From: Burkholderia cepacia ATCC 25416
Lineage (GTDB): Bacteria > Pseudomonadota > Gammaproteobacteria > Burkholderiales > Burkholderiaceae
Assembly: GCF_001411495.1 (NCBI RefSeq)
Contig: NZ_CP012981.1
Location: 3,720,001-3,784,000 of the forward strand
Length of the DNA: 64,000 nucleotides
Reading direction: 5' to 3'
Shown one piece after another: positions 35,853 through 44,313 of the stretch. A program made the translations under genes and the position numbers. Position 1 is the first letter of the stretch. Every line of letters starts with the position of its first letter. The notes under the pieces are model-generated. The model was not told the DNA's origin. It did not search any database and saw only the letters and a program-made list of their open reading frames with translations.

Positions 35853-36887
35853 ATGGAGTTGCAACAGAAATCGGTATCCGTGCGGATCTACCGCTGGCTG
35901 TGCGAAGACGCGCGCGCGAACGGCATCGATCTCGCACCGCTTTACGACACGCTCGGCATCGGTCCGGCCGAGCTTGCCGACGACACGCGCCGCATCGCGG
36001 GCGACCGGCACGTCGCCGCGATGCGGCTCACGAGCGCATGGCCGCTGTCGTGGCATTGCCCGCCGCCGCAGGTCGTGCCGTGGCTCGCGCCGTTCCCGGA
36101 ACTCGCGGGCGTCACGTGCAACGCGGCGACACTGCGCGACGCGCTGCACGGCTACCTGCACTATCGCGAGCTGATCGGCAACGTCGACTGGGTCTTCGCG
36201 CACGAGAACGGCGACGCGATCGCGCTCGAATACGTGAACGAAGGCGACGGCCGGCACGCGGGCAGCGCGTTCGCGAACCTCGCGATCCTCGCCGCGCTCG
36301 CCCGCCTGTACGATCCGCACGTGTGCGTCGACGACGCCGCCTTCGCCGGCCGCGCATTCGCACCCGCCGCCGCGCTGCGCGACATGCTCGGCGCACCGAT
36401 GTCGTTCGATGCCGCGCACAACCGCATCGTGCTGCGCTCCGCGCACTTCGACACGCCGTTCGAACGCTACAACGCGCCGCTCGCCGGCATTCAGCGTCAC
36501 GCGGCCGACGCCGCGCGCGAGCGTGTACGCGTGCGCTCGACGTTCGGCTCGTCGGTCGAGCAATGCGTGCGCGACTGGCTGCGTACCGCCGACGAAGCCG
36601 ATGTACCGACCGACACGCTGATGCAGCACGTGTGCACGCGCTTCGCGATGTCGCGCTGGACGCTGCGCCGGCGGCTGCATCGCGAGGCGGTCGGCTTTCA
36701 TGCGCTCGTCGCGCAGGCGCGGCTCGGCGAGGCGCGCGACCTGCTGCTGAATACGCAACTGCCGATCGGCGAGATCGGCGTGCGCGTCGGCTTCCGTTCG
36801 ACGAGCGCGTTCACGCGCTTCTTCACGCGCGAACTCGGCGCGGCGCCGAGCCGTTTTCGCGACAGGCACGGCGATCGATGGCGTTGA
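35853..36887 (+). CDS. AraC-family transcriptional regulator
   Basis: About 344 residues. The N-terminal part (about 1-200) matches the OruR/ArgR-type AraC sensor (Arabinose_bd-like) pattern, and the C-terminal double HTH (about 240-340) has MSRWTLRRRLHREAVGFHALVAQARLGEARDLLLNTQLPIGEIGVRVGFRSTSAFTRFFTRELGAAPSRFR. The start at 35853 has GGGGA 6 nt upstream; ATG 35835 is an alternative. It is divergent from the GH3 glycosidase across about 150 nt and probably regulates it. Confidence 0.92.
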   Translation: MELQQKSVSVRIYRWLCEDARANGIDLAPLYDTLGIGPAELADDTRRIAGDRHVAAMRLTSAWPLSWHCPPPQVVPWLAPFPELAGVTCNAATLRDALHGYLHYRELIGNVDWVFAHENGDAIALEYVNEGDGRHAGSAFANLAILAALARLYDPHVCVDDAAFAGRAFAPAAALRDMLGAPMSFDAAHNRIVLRSAHFDTPFERYNAPLAGIQRHAADAARERVRVRSTFGSSVEQCVRDWLRTADEADVPTDTLMQHVCTRFAMSRWTLRRRLHREAVGFHALVAQARLGEARDLLLNTQLPIGEIGVRVGFRSTSAFTRFFTRELGAAPSRFRDRHGDRWR

Positions 36888-36936
36888 CGCGCGCCTTTTC
36901 TGAGACACTGGCGGCTTCGCATCCCGCCGCCCTGCC

Positions 36937-37800
36937 ATGTCCTGGTTTCTGTACCTGATCGAATGCGCCGACGACAGCGTCTACACGGGCATCACGACCG
37001 ATGTCGCCGCGCGCTTCGACGAGCACGCGTCCGGCAAGGGCGCGCGCTATACGCGCTCGCGCAAGCCGCGCGCGGTGCTCGCGTCGTTCCCGCTGCCCGA
37101 CCGGTCGATCGCATCGCGTGCCGAGTACTGGGTGAAGCGGCTCACGGCCGCGCAGAAACGCGAACTGGCGGCCGGGATCCGGACGCTCGAGTCGGTGTTG
37201 CCGGCCGGGATGCCGATCGACGGGAACGTCGATGCGGCCGGGTTGAAGGCAGGGTTGAAGGCCGGTAAGCGCGGGCGGAAGAAGGCGAAGGCGCAGTCTG
37301 TCGACATCGCGACGCAGGCCGCTGAAACGGACAAGCCCGTCAAGAAAGCCGCGAAGGCCGGGAATGACGGGAAAGCGTCCGTGCCCGCAAAAACCGTGAA
37401 GCGCGGACAGGCCGCGCAGGCGCCCAAGAAGACCAAGGCCACGCCTGCCACGAAGCGTGTGAAGACCGACGACGCGGCCGAAGTGAAAAAGGGATCGTCT
37501 CGCGGCAAGGCGGCCACGAAGGCCGCACCGAAGCAGAAAGCGCCGGCAGCCGGCGGCAAGTCCGTCGCCAAACCACGCACCGACGTTGCTGCCGCGCCGG
37601 CGCGCAGCCGTGCATCGGCAACAAAGACCACCACCGACACGGTCGAAACCCCGGCGAATCCGGTCACCGCCACCGGCCGCGCCACGCGCGCGAATCGTGC
37701 GAGAAGCGCATCGAACGCCACCGCCCTGCCTGCGCCGGCCCCCGCGCGCCCCCGAAAGAAGGCCACCCCGCGCACAAAACAAAACCGCGCGGCCTCCTGA
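36937..37800 (+). CDS. GIY-YIG nuclease-domain protein with a Lys/Ala-rich histone-like tail
   Basis: This 287-residue protein has a UPF0213/YhbQ-type GIY-YIG domain at residues 1 to about 90: FLYLIECADDSVYTGITTDVAARFDEHASGKGARYT, with a Tyr/Gly/Arg core and Glu in RAEYWVKRL. The remaining about 190 residues are low complexity Lys, Ala, Thr, Pro and Arg, with repeated AAK/AKT/KKA motifs resembling histone H1 or Burkholderia AlgR3/HctB-like tails. YhbQ proteins are normally about 100 residues. The tail probably binds DNA or RNA electrostatically. The coding end lies inside a terminator hairpin. Confidence 0.88.
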   Translation: MSWFLYLIECADDSVYTGITTDVAARFDEHASGKGARYTRSRKPRAVLASFPLPDRSIASRAEYWVKRLTAAQKRELAAGIRTLESVLPAGMPIDGNVDAAGLKAGLKAGKRGRKKAKAQSVDIATQAAETDKPVKKAAKAGNDGKASVPAKTVKRGQAAQAPKKTKATPATKRVKTDDAAEVKKGSSRGKAATKAAPKQKAPAAGGKSVAKPRTDVAAAPARSRASATKTTTDTVETPANPVTATGRATRANRARSASNATALPAPAPARPRKKATPRTKQNRAAS

Positions 37801-37820
37801 CGAGACACGCGCGGTTTGCG
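37782..37820. terminator. Terminator between the GIY-YIG gene and ppa
   Basis: A perfect 10-bp stem AAACCGCGCG (37782-37791) with CGCGCGGTTT (37808-37817), loop containing the GIY-YIG stop codon. A/T tracts on both sides make it bidirectional. Confidence 0.75.
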
Positions 37821-37856
37821 TTCCGAACGAACCGGCCGCGAGGCCGGCCAGCCGGC

Positions 37857-38384
37857 TTACTTCTTGTAGTTCGCTGCGCCGTCGGCGATTTCCTTGTGCG
37901 CGGCTTCGATGCCGGCCCAGCCTTCGACCTTCACCCACTTGCCCTTCTCGAGCGCCTTGTATTGCTCGAAGAAGTGCTTGATCTGGTCCTTCAGGTACTC
38001 GGGCACGTCGTCGATCGACTTCAGGTTGGCCGTCATCGGGCAGACCTTGTCGTGCGGCACCGCGACCAGCTTCGCGTCGACGCCCGACTCGTCGGTCATC
38101 TGCAGCATGCCGAGCACGCGCGAACGCACGATCGAGCCGGCCAGCAGCGGGAACGGCGTGATCACCAGCACGTCGACCGGATCGCCGTCGCCCGACAGCG
38201 TCTGCGGGATGTAGCCGTAGTTCACCGGATAGCGCATGCCCGTGCCGATGAAACGGTCGACGACGAGGAGGCCCAGTTCCTTGTCCGCCTCGTACTTCAC
38301 CGGGTCGCTTTGCGCGGGAATCTCGATGATCACGTTGAAATCTTGCGGCAGGTCCTTGCCGGCCGGAACATGGTTGAAGCTCAT
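37857..38384 (-). CDS. ppa: Inorganic pyrophosphatase (family I)
   Basis: This 175-residue enzyme starts [23 protein letters not shown]. The metal and substrate-binding signature [18 protein letters not shown] and [15 protein letters not shown] are intact. It hydrolyses pyrophosphate to drive biosynthesis; cytoplasmic, essential in many bacteria. It is convergent with the GIY-YIG gene. Confidence 0.96.
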   Translation of the reverse strand: MSFNHVPAGKDLPQDFNVIIEIPAQSDPVKYEADKELGLLVVDRFIGTGMRYPVNYGYIPQTLSGDGDPVDVLVITPFPLLAGSIVRSRVLGMLQMTDESGVDAKLVAVPHDKVCPMTANLKSIDDVPEYLKDQIKHFFEQYKALEKGKWVKVEGWAGIEAAHKEIADGAANYKK

Positions 38385-38617
38385 GAGCACTCTCTGTAGG
38401 TCGATGGGAATTCGGGACAGGGCGCCGCGGCCGATGCATCGCCGCAGGCGTCCCCCAACGGAATGCGCCATTATAGCCAATCGACCGGTGGCGTCCGGAT
38501 GACGATCGGCGCGATAATCGTTCCCGATGTCCGGCCGTCGTACCACCGGCCGCGTTGCATGGAATCGGCGTCGGCGCCGGAGCGCCGTCGGCGGTCGACG
38601 CGAAGACAGGAGCACGC

Positions 38618-40057
38618 ATGGAAGAGGCGAAGCACTTCATCGCAGGCGAATGGACGTTGCCTGCGCAACTGGAAACCATCGCGGTCGTCGATCCGTCCGA
38701 CGGCCAGCCGTTCGCAGCCATTGCCCGCGGCACGGCGCCCGACATCGAGCGTGCGGTCGCCGCGGCCCGCGACGCGTTCGCGGGCCCATGGGGCGCCAAA
38801 AGCGCCGCCGAGCGCGGCCGCGTGCTGATGCGGCTGTCGGCGCGCGTGGCCGATTCCCTCGAGGAACTCGCCACGATCGAGGCACGCGACACCGGCAAGC
38901 CGCTCAAGCAGGCACGCGCGGATGCCGCCGCGCTCGCGCGCTACTTCGAGTTCTACGCAGGCGCGGCCGACAAGCTGCACGGCGAAACCCTTCCCTACCA
39001 AGCCGGCTACACCGTGCTGACGGTGCGCGAGCCGCACGGCGTCACGGGCCACATCGTGCCGTGGAACTACCCGATGCAGATTTTCGGGCGCAGCGTCGGC
39101 GCCGCGCTCGCGGCCGGCAATGCATGCGTCGTCAAGCCGGCCGAGGATGCGTGCCTGTCGTTGCTGCGCGTCGCCGAGCTGGCTGCCGAGGCCGGGCTGC
39201 CGGCCGGCGCGCTCAACATCGTCACCGGCTACGGCCATGAGGCCGGCGCCGCGCTCGCGCGCCATCCCGGCATCGACCATATCTCGTTCACGGGCTCCCC
39301 GGCCACCGGCAAGCTGGTCACGCAGATGGCGGCCGAGAACCACGTACCCGTCACGCTCGAACTCGGCGGCAAGTCGCCGCAGATCGTGTTCGCCGATGCC
39401 GACCTCGAGGCGGCGCTGCCCGTGCTCGTGTCGGCGATCGTGCAGAACGGCGGGCAGACCTGCTCGGCCGGCAGCCGCGTGCTGATCGAGCGCGCGGTGT
39501 ACGAGCCGCTCGTCGAGCGGCTCGCCACCGCGTTCAACGGGCTGCGCGTCGGCCCGAGCCGCGCCGACCTCGACTGCGGCCCGCTGATCAACGCGAAGCA
39601 GCAGCAGCGCGTGTGGGATTTCCTGTCCGACGCGCAGCACGACGGCATTCCGATGGCCGCGCATGGGCAGGTCGTCGCCGAGGCGCCCGAAAGCGGCTTC
39701 TACCAGGCACCCGCGCTGTTGCGCGACGTGCCGCCGTCGCACCGGCTCGCGCAGGAGGAAGTGTTCGGCCCCGTGCTCGCCGCGATGCGTTTCGTCGACG
39801 AAGACGAAGCCGTCGCGCTGGCGAACGGCACGCCGTACGGCCTCGTCGCGGGCATCTGGACGCGCGACGGCGCACGCCAGATGCGTATCGCGCGGCGCCT
39901 GCGGGCCGGCCAGGTGTTCATCAACAACTATGGCGCGGGCGGCGGCGTCGAGCTGCCGTTCGGCGGTGTCGGCCATTCGGGGCATGGCCGCGAGAAAGGC
40001 TTCGAGGCACTGTACGGCTTCACCGCGCTGAAAACGATCGCGATCCGGCACGGCTGA
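38618..40057 (+). CDS. Aldehyde dehydrogenase (NAD(P)-dependent)
   Basis: About 479 residues from ATG 38618, with an ACAGGAGC ribosome site. Catalytic Cys in [10 protein letters not shown] and Glu in [10 protein letters not shown] are present, with NAD-binding [10 protein letters not shown] and the C-terminal [16 protein letters not shown]. It oxidises an aldehyde to an acid. The operon continues with an SDR 91 nt downstream and an MFS permease (acid sugar/hydroxyacid type), so a short sugar-acid or hydroxyaldehyde breakdown pathway is plausible. Substrate not determinable here. Confidence 0.94.
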   Translation: MEEAKHFIAGEWTLPAQLETIAVVDPSDGQPFAAIARGTAPDIERAVAAARDAFAGPWGAKSAAERGRVLMRLSARVADSLEELATIEARDTGKPLKQARADAAALARYFEFYAGAADKLHGETLPYQAGYTVLTVREPHGVTGHIVPWNYPMQIFGRSVGAALAAGNACVVKPAEDACLSLLRVAELAAEAGLPAGALNIVTGYGHEAGAALARHPGIDHISFTGSPATGKLVTQMAAENHVPVTLELGGKSPQIVFADADLEAALPVLVSAIVQNGGQTCSAGSRVLIERAVYEPLVERLATAFNGLRVGPSRADLDCGPLINAKQQQRVWDFLSDAQHDGIPMAAHGQVVAEAPESGFYQAPALLRDVPPSHRLAQEEVFGPVLAAMRFVDEDEAVALANGTPYGLVAGIWTRDGARQMRIARRLRAGQVFINNYGAGGGVELPFGGVGHSGHGREKGFEALYGFTALKTIAIRHG

Positions 40058-40148
40058 ACACGCGGCAAGCAGGACGCGGCATGCGGCCGGCAGCGCGCGG
40101 CCGCATGCCGAAGCACGACGACACTAAATCCAGCATAGGAGACACACC

Positions 40149-40907
40149 ATGCGGTTGAGCGGCAAGACGGCCATCGTCACGGGCGGCGGCTCGGGATTCG
40201 GCGAAGGCATCGCGAAGACGTATGCGCGCGAAGGCGCGAACGTCGTCGTCAACGACCTGAACGGAGCAGCGGCCGAGCGTGTCGCGAGCGAGATCGCGCT
40301 CGCGGGCGGCAAGGCAATCGCGGTGGCCGGCGACGTGTCGCGGCAGGACGACTGGCACGCGCTGCTGCAGGCGACGCTCGACGATTTCCACGCGGTGCAG
40401 ATCGTCGTGAACAACGCGGGCACCACGCACCGCAACAAGCCGGTGCTCGACGTGTCGGAAGCCGAATTCGACCGCGTGTACGCGGTCAACATGAAAAGCC
40501 TGTTCTGGTGCGTGCAGACGTTCGTTCCGTACTTCCGCGAGCGGGGCGGCGGCGTGTTCGTGAACGTCGCGTCGACGGCCGGCGTGCGGCCGCGGCCGGG
40601 CCTCGTCTGGTACAACAGCACGAAGGGCGCGATGATCACCGCGAGCAAGTCGCTCGCGGCCGAACTCGGCGCCGACCGCATCCGCGTGAACTGCATCAAC
40701 CCCGTGCTCGGCGAAACCGCGTTGATGACGGAGTTCATGGGCTGCGAGGATACCCCCGAGAACCGCAGCCGCTTCCTCGCGACGATCCCGCTCGGCCGCT
40801 TCTCGACGCCGCAGGACATCGCGAACGCGGCGCTGTACCTGGCATCCGACGAGGCCGAGTTCATCACGGGCGTCTGTCTCGAAGTCGACGGCGGGCGCTG
40901 CATCTAG
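40149..40907 (+). CDS. Short-chain dehydrogenase/reductase
   Basis: This 252-residue classical SDR has NAD motif TGGGSGFGEG, NNAG (VNNAGTT), catalytic Ser in NVASTAG, and Tyr-x-x-x-Lys in WYNSTKG. It ends CLEVDGGRCI. Start ATG preceded by AGGAGA. It is the middle gene of ALDH-SDR-MFS. The sequence resembles 3-hydroxy-acyl/glucose-type dehydrogenases; the exact substrate is unknown. Same strand and close spacing support an operon. Confidence 0.94.
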   Translation: MRLSGKTAIVTGGGSGFGEGIAKTYAREGANVVVNDLNGAAAERVASEIALAGGKAIAVAGDVSRQDDWHALLQATLDDFHAVQIVVNNAGTTHRNKPVLDVSEAEFDRVYAVNMKSLFWCVQTFVPYFRERGGGVFVNVASTAGVRPRPGLVWYNSTKGAMITASKSLAAELGADRIRVNCINPVLGETALMTEFMGCEDTPENRSRFLATIPLGRFSTPQDIANAALYLASDEAEFITGVCLEVDGGRCI

Positions 40908-41032
40908 CCGTATCCCCCTTGCCGCGGCGTGCCGCGGCCGGCAACCGCCGCGGCACACGCGCATGGCTTCGCACGACTCCGGACCAGGCACCGATACGCC
41001 TTCTCCGGCCAATTACAAGGACAGGAGACAAC

Positions 41033-42337
41033 ATGGCAACATCGACGCAATCGCTGCCGGGCTCGTCCGGCGCATTCGAGGAAGCAACCTATCGCAAGGT
41101 GTCGTGGCGGCTCGTGCCGCTCCTGCTGCTGTGCTACGTGGTCGCGTATCTCGACCGCGTGAACGTCGGCTTCGCGAAGCTGCAGATGGCGAGCGACCTG
41201 AATCTCAGCGACACCGTCTACGGGCTCGGCGCCGGGATCTTCTTCTTCGGCTATTTCCTCTTCGAAGTGCCGAGCAACATCATCCTGCACAAGGTCGGCG
41301 CGCGCGTGTGGATCGCCCGCATCATGGCGACGTGGGGCGTGATCTCGATCCTGACGATGTTCGTCACGACGCCCGCGATGTTCTACGTGATGCGCTTCCT
41401 GCTCGGCGTCGCCGAGGCAGGCTTCTTCCCCGGCGTGATCCTCTACCTCACCTACTGGTATCCCGCGCACCGGCGCGGCCGGATGACGACGTTCTTCATG
41501 ACGGCGGTCGCGTTGTCTGGCGTGATCGGCGGGCCGATCTCGGGCTTCATCCTGAAGGCATTCGACGGCGTGAGCGGCTGGCACGGCTGGCAATGGCTGT
41601 TCCTGCTCGAAGGCATCCCGTCGGTGCTCGCCGGCGTGCTCGTGTTCTTCTCGCTCGACGAGCGGATCTCGAAGGCGAAGTGGCTGACCGACGAGGAAAA
41701 GGCGCTGCTCACCCGCAACGTCGACGCGGAGGAAGCGACCAAGGAAGACCTGCCGCTCGGCACCGTGATGTCGAGCCCGCGCGTGTGGCTGATGGCGCTG
41801 ATCTATTTCTCGTTCGTGATGGGGCTCTACGGCGTCGGCTTCTGGCTGCCGACGATCATCAAGGCCACCGGCGTGACCGACACGTTCATGATCGGCCTGC
41901 TGTCGGCGATTCCGTATGCAGCCGCGGTGGTCGCGATGATCCTGATCGCGCGCAGCGCGGACCGGCACCGCGAACGCCGCTGGCACGTCGCGATTCCGGC
42001 CGCGATCGGCGCGCTCGGGCTCGTGCTGTCGGTGGTCTGGGCGCACCAGACCGCGCTCGCGATGCTCGGCCTCACGCTCGCGACGATCGGCATCCTGACC
42101 ACGCTGCCGCTGTTCTGGAGCCTGCCGACCGCGTTCCTCGGCGGCACGGCGGCCGCGGCCGGCATCGCGATGATCAACTCGATCGGCAACCTCGCCGGCT
42201 TCCTGAGCCCGTACCTGATGGGCTGGCTCAAGCAGGCGACGGGCGCCAACGATTCGGGCATGTACATGCTCGCCGGGTTCCTCGTGCTCGGCGGGCTGCT
42301 CGCGCTGTCGGTGCCGAAGCGGCTGGTCGACAAATGA
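41033..42337 (+). CDS. MFS transporter, anion:cation symporter (ACS) family
   Basis: This 434-residue permease has about 12 membrane helices. Signature ACS motifs are YLDRVNVGFAKLQM in TM1/loop and FGYFLFEVPSNIILHKVGAR, followed by GVAEAGFFPGVILYLTYWYP. ACS members import organic anions such as tartrate, glucarate, 4-hydroxyphenylacetate or phthalate. RBS CAGGAGA. The position after ALDH and SDR genes suggests it brings in their substrate. A very strong terminator follows. Confidence 0.94.
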   Translation: MATSTQSLPGSSGAFEEATYRKVSWRLVPLLLLCYVVAYLDRVNVGFAKLQMASDLNLSDTVYGLGAGIFFFGYFLFEVPSNIILHKVGARVWIARIMATWGVISILTMFVTTPAMFYVMRFLLGVAEAGFFPGVILYLTYWYPAHRRGRMTTFFMTAVALSGVIGGPISGFILKAFDGVSGWHGWQWLFLLEGIPSVLAGVLVFFSLDERISKAKWLTDEEKALLTRNVDAEEATKEDLPLGTVMSSPRVWLMALIYFSFVMGLYGVGFWLPTIIKATGVTDTFMIGLLSAIPYAAAVVAMILIARSADRHRERRWHVAIPAAIGALGLVLSVVWAHQTALAMLGLTLATIGILTTLPLFWSLPTAFLGGTAAAAGIAMINSIGNLAGFLSPYLMGWLKQATGANDSGMYMLAGFLVLGGLLALSVPKRLVDK

Positions 42338-42383
42338 CGCGGGGCGCATCGGCGCCCCCCTGCCGGCGGACGATCCGCCCCGG

Positions 42384-42425
42384 AAACGCCCCGCTGGCCG
42401 GAACCCTCCGGCCAGCGGGGCGTTT
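42384..42425 (+). terminator. Strong terminator of the ALDH-SDR-MFS operon
   Basis: A perfect stem of about 19 bp (42384-42402 with 42407-42425) with ACCC loop; A-rich on the 5' side and T residues on the 3' side. It is the strongest hairpin in the window. Confidence 0.92.
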
Positions 42426-42510
42426 CTGCTTCCACATGCGTGCCGACCGGACGATGCCGGCTCGGCATCCCGCCAGTGCTGATGCCATAATATCCACAAT
42501 ACACCCTAAA

Positions 42511-42539
42511 GATCCCAATTTCATGGAACAATAGGGATC
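42511..42539. promoter_or_regulatory. A/T-rich promoter and GATCCC inverted repeat upstream of the HTH gene
   Basis: GATCCC (42511-42516) is repeated inversely as GGGATC (42534-42539), 23 nt upstream of the HTH gene start. The stretch 42485-42555 is unusually A/T rich, with ATAATAT at 42488-42494 as a possible -10. Likely the promoter and an operator for autoregulation by the encoded HTH protein. Confidence 0.5.
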
Positions 42540-42562
42540 ATATTGAGCATCACGAGCCGATC

Positions 42563-42976
42563 ATGTTCCATACCGTCGACGAATCCGCCGCCCGCCTGCG
42601 CCTCCACCCGAAGACCGTCCTGCGCTTCATCCGCGAGGGCAAGCTGCGTGCGACGCGGGTCGGCCGCGCCTACCGCATCCTCGACACCGACCTCGCCGCG
42701 TTCGCGCAAACCGAGCCGCCCGCGCCCGTGCCGCGTGCGGTGCGCGTCACCAGCATCGTCGACATTCCGGACGCGTCGCAGTCGCTGCACCAGTACCTGT
42801 CGCGATCGCTGCATGCGATGGCGTCCGGTCGCACGTCGTACGTCGACCCCGTGCGGATCGACGTCACGTTCGATCCCGCCGCGAGCCAGGTCAAGATCAT
42901 CGTCGCCGCGACGCCGGCCGACACGGCCGTGCTGATGTCGTCGCTCGAGGCGCTGCTGCAGCAAAGCGGGACATGA
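42563..42976 (+). CDS. Excisionase-type HTH protein (MerR-like helix-turn-helix)
   Basis: About 137 residues. N-terminal HTH_17/excisionase domain: MFHTVDESAARLRLHPKTVLRFIREGKLRATRVGRAYRILDTDLAAF. The C-terminal part (about 65-137) has a beta-rich region VDPVRIDVTFDPAASQVKIIVAATPADTAVLMSSLEALL with no recognised family, possibly a ligand or dimerisation domain. The stop overlaps the hydrolase gene by 4 nt, so the two are coupled. No integrase is nearby, so it is more likely a small regulator than a true excisionase. Confidence 0.87.
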   Translation: MFHTVDESAARLRLHPKTVLRFIREGKLRATRVGRAYRILDTDLAAFAQTEPPAPVPRAVRVTSIVDIPDASQSLHQYLSRSLHAMASGRTSYVDPVRIDVTFDPAASQVKIIVAATPADTAVLMSSLEALLQQSGT

Positions 42977-44199
42977 GCGCGATCTTCAGGTCGCCGCGCC
43001 ATGCACGCGCCATTCGCGCGGCTTACGACGCCGCGCTGTCGCACTGGCCGGCCGGGCATCGGCGCGTCACGGTGCAGACGCGCCATGGCGCGACGCACGT
43101 GATCACCTGCGGCCCCGAGCACGCGCCGCCGGTCGTGCTGATCCACGGCGCGCAGACGACGGCGGCGAGCTGGCAGCATTACGCGGCGCAATGGTCGACT
43201 CACTTCCGGCTCCATGCGATCGACGTGATCGGCGAAGCAGGACCGAGCGCGCCGTCGCGACTGCCGCTTGAGGGCGACGCGCATGCGCAGTGGCTCGACG
43301 ACGTGCTGGACGGCCTGCAGGTGTCACGTGCCGCGTTCGTCGGCATCTCGCTCGGGGCGCGAACGGCGCTCGACTTCACGTTGCGGCGGCCGGCACGCGT
43401 GACGCGGCTCGCGCTGCTCTGCCCGTCCGGCATCGGCCGGCAGAAGCGGTTTCTGTGGTGGGCGCTGCCGCTGTTGCTGCTCGGCGATGCCGGGCGCGCG
43501 TGCGTGCGACGGCGCGTGCTCGGCCGCCTGCCGCCCGCGTCGACGGCGGCCGAGCGTGACACGCTCGCGCTGATGCACGCCGTCGATCGCGGGTTTCGCC
43601 CGCGCATCGAGCCGATTCCGGTGTTCGCCGACAACGTGCTGCGCACGCTGTCGGTGCCCACGCTGGCGATCGTCGGCGGCCGCGACGTGATGCTCGACTC
43701 GCGCGACACGCGTGAGCGCCTGACGCGTCTCGTGCCGCACGCGCAGATCCTGTTTCTTCCCGAGCAGCCCCACTTCATCCGCGGGCAACGCGACACCGTA
43801 CTCGCGTTTCTCGCGTCGACGGAAACCATCGACATGCCCCACCGAATCGTTCAGGCAGCCGGCCGCCGCGTGCTGGTCCGTGATCCCTCCGCCGCCGTCG
43901 TGCAGCGGGAAAGCGATGCGCTCGACCTCGTCGCCCTCGCGCACGAGCACGAAGCCGACTGGATCGCGGTGCCCGCGGACGCGCTGCACGACGACTTCTA
44001 CCGGCTCGAAAGCGGCCTCGCGGGCGCCGTCCTGCAGAAACTCGTCAACTACGGCGTCAGGCTCGGCGTGGTCGGCGACATCGAGCGCTGGCTCACCCGC
44101 AGCGAAGCGTTCCGCGCACTCGTGCGCGAATCGAATCGCGGGCAATCGGTGTGGTTCGTCGCCAGCGAGGACGACCTGCTGCGCAAGCTAGGCGCATGA
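42973..44199 (+). CDS. Alpha/beta hydrolase fused to a C-terminal DUF4180 domain
   Basis: This 408-residue protein is coupled (ATGA overlap) to the HTH gene. The hydrolase (about 45-280) has the oxyanion-type LIHGAQTTAASW, nucleophile GISLGA (Ser126), Asp in GGRDVML (Asp238) and His in EQPHFIR (His267). Residues about 289-408 match DUF4180: LVALAHEHEADWIAVPADALHDDFYRLESGLAGAVLQKLVNYGVRLGVVGDIE, then ESNRGQSVWFV. DUF4180 is usually a stand-alone protein of about 120 residues. The fusion suggests the hydrolase activity and the DUF4180 partner act together. Substrate unknown. Confidence 0.9.
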   Translation: MSAIFRSPRHARAIRAAYDAALSHWPAGHRRVTVQTRHGATHVITCGPEHAPPVVLIHGAQTTAASWQHYAAQWSTHFRLHAIDVIGEAGPSAPSRLPLEGDAHAQWLDDVLDGLQVSRAAFVGISLGARTALDFTLRRPARVTRLALLCPSGIGRQKRFLWWALPLLLLGDAGRACVRRRVLGRLPPASTAAERDTLALMHAVDRGFRPRIEPIPVFADNVLRTLSVPTLAIVGGRDVMLDSRDTRERLTRLVPHAQILFLPEQPHFIRGQRDTVLAFLASTETIDMPHRIVQAAGRRVLVRDPSAAVVQRESDALDLVALAHEHEADWIAVPADALHDDFYRLESGLAGAVLQKLVNYGVRLGVVGDIERWLTRSEAFRALVRESNRGQSVWFVASEDDLLRKLGA

Positions 44200-44229
44200 C
44201 GTGTCGTCCAGGCCCGCCCTGGACGAAAA

Positions 44230-44265
44230 AAAGCCCCGAAGGCCTTCCGGCATTCGGGGCTTTCT
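44230..44265. terminator. Bidirectional terminator between the hydrolase and haem operons
   Basis: Stem AAAGCCCCGAA with TTCGGGGCTTT (left arm ends 44240, right arm 44253-44263), loop of 12 nt. Adenines and thymines flank it on both sides, serving the convergent hydrolase and hemY genes. Confidence 0.85.
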
Positions 44266-44313
44266 TGCGCGGGTTGCGCGGGCCGCCTGCCGCAGGCGGC
44301 CACGCCGCCCGCG

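Noticed and set aside
42563..42976. True phage excisionase
   Set aside because: No integrase, attachment repeats or phage genes are nearby; the extra C-terminal domain and coupling to a hydrolase favour a regulator.
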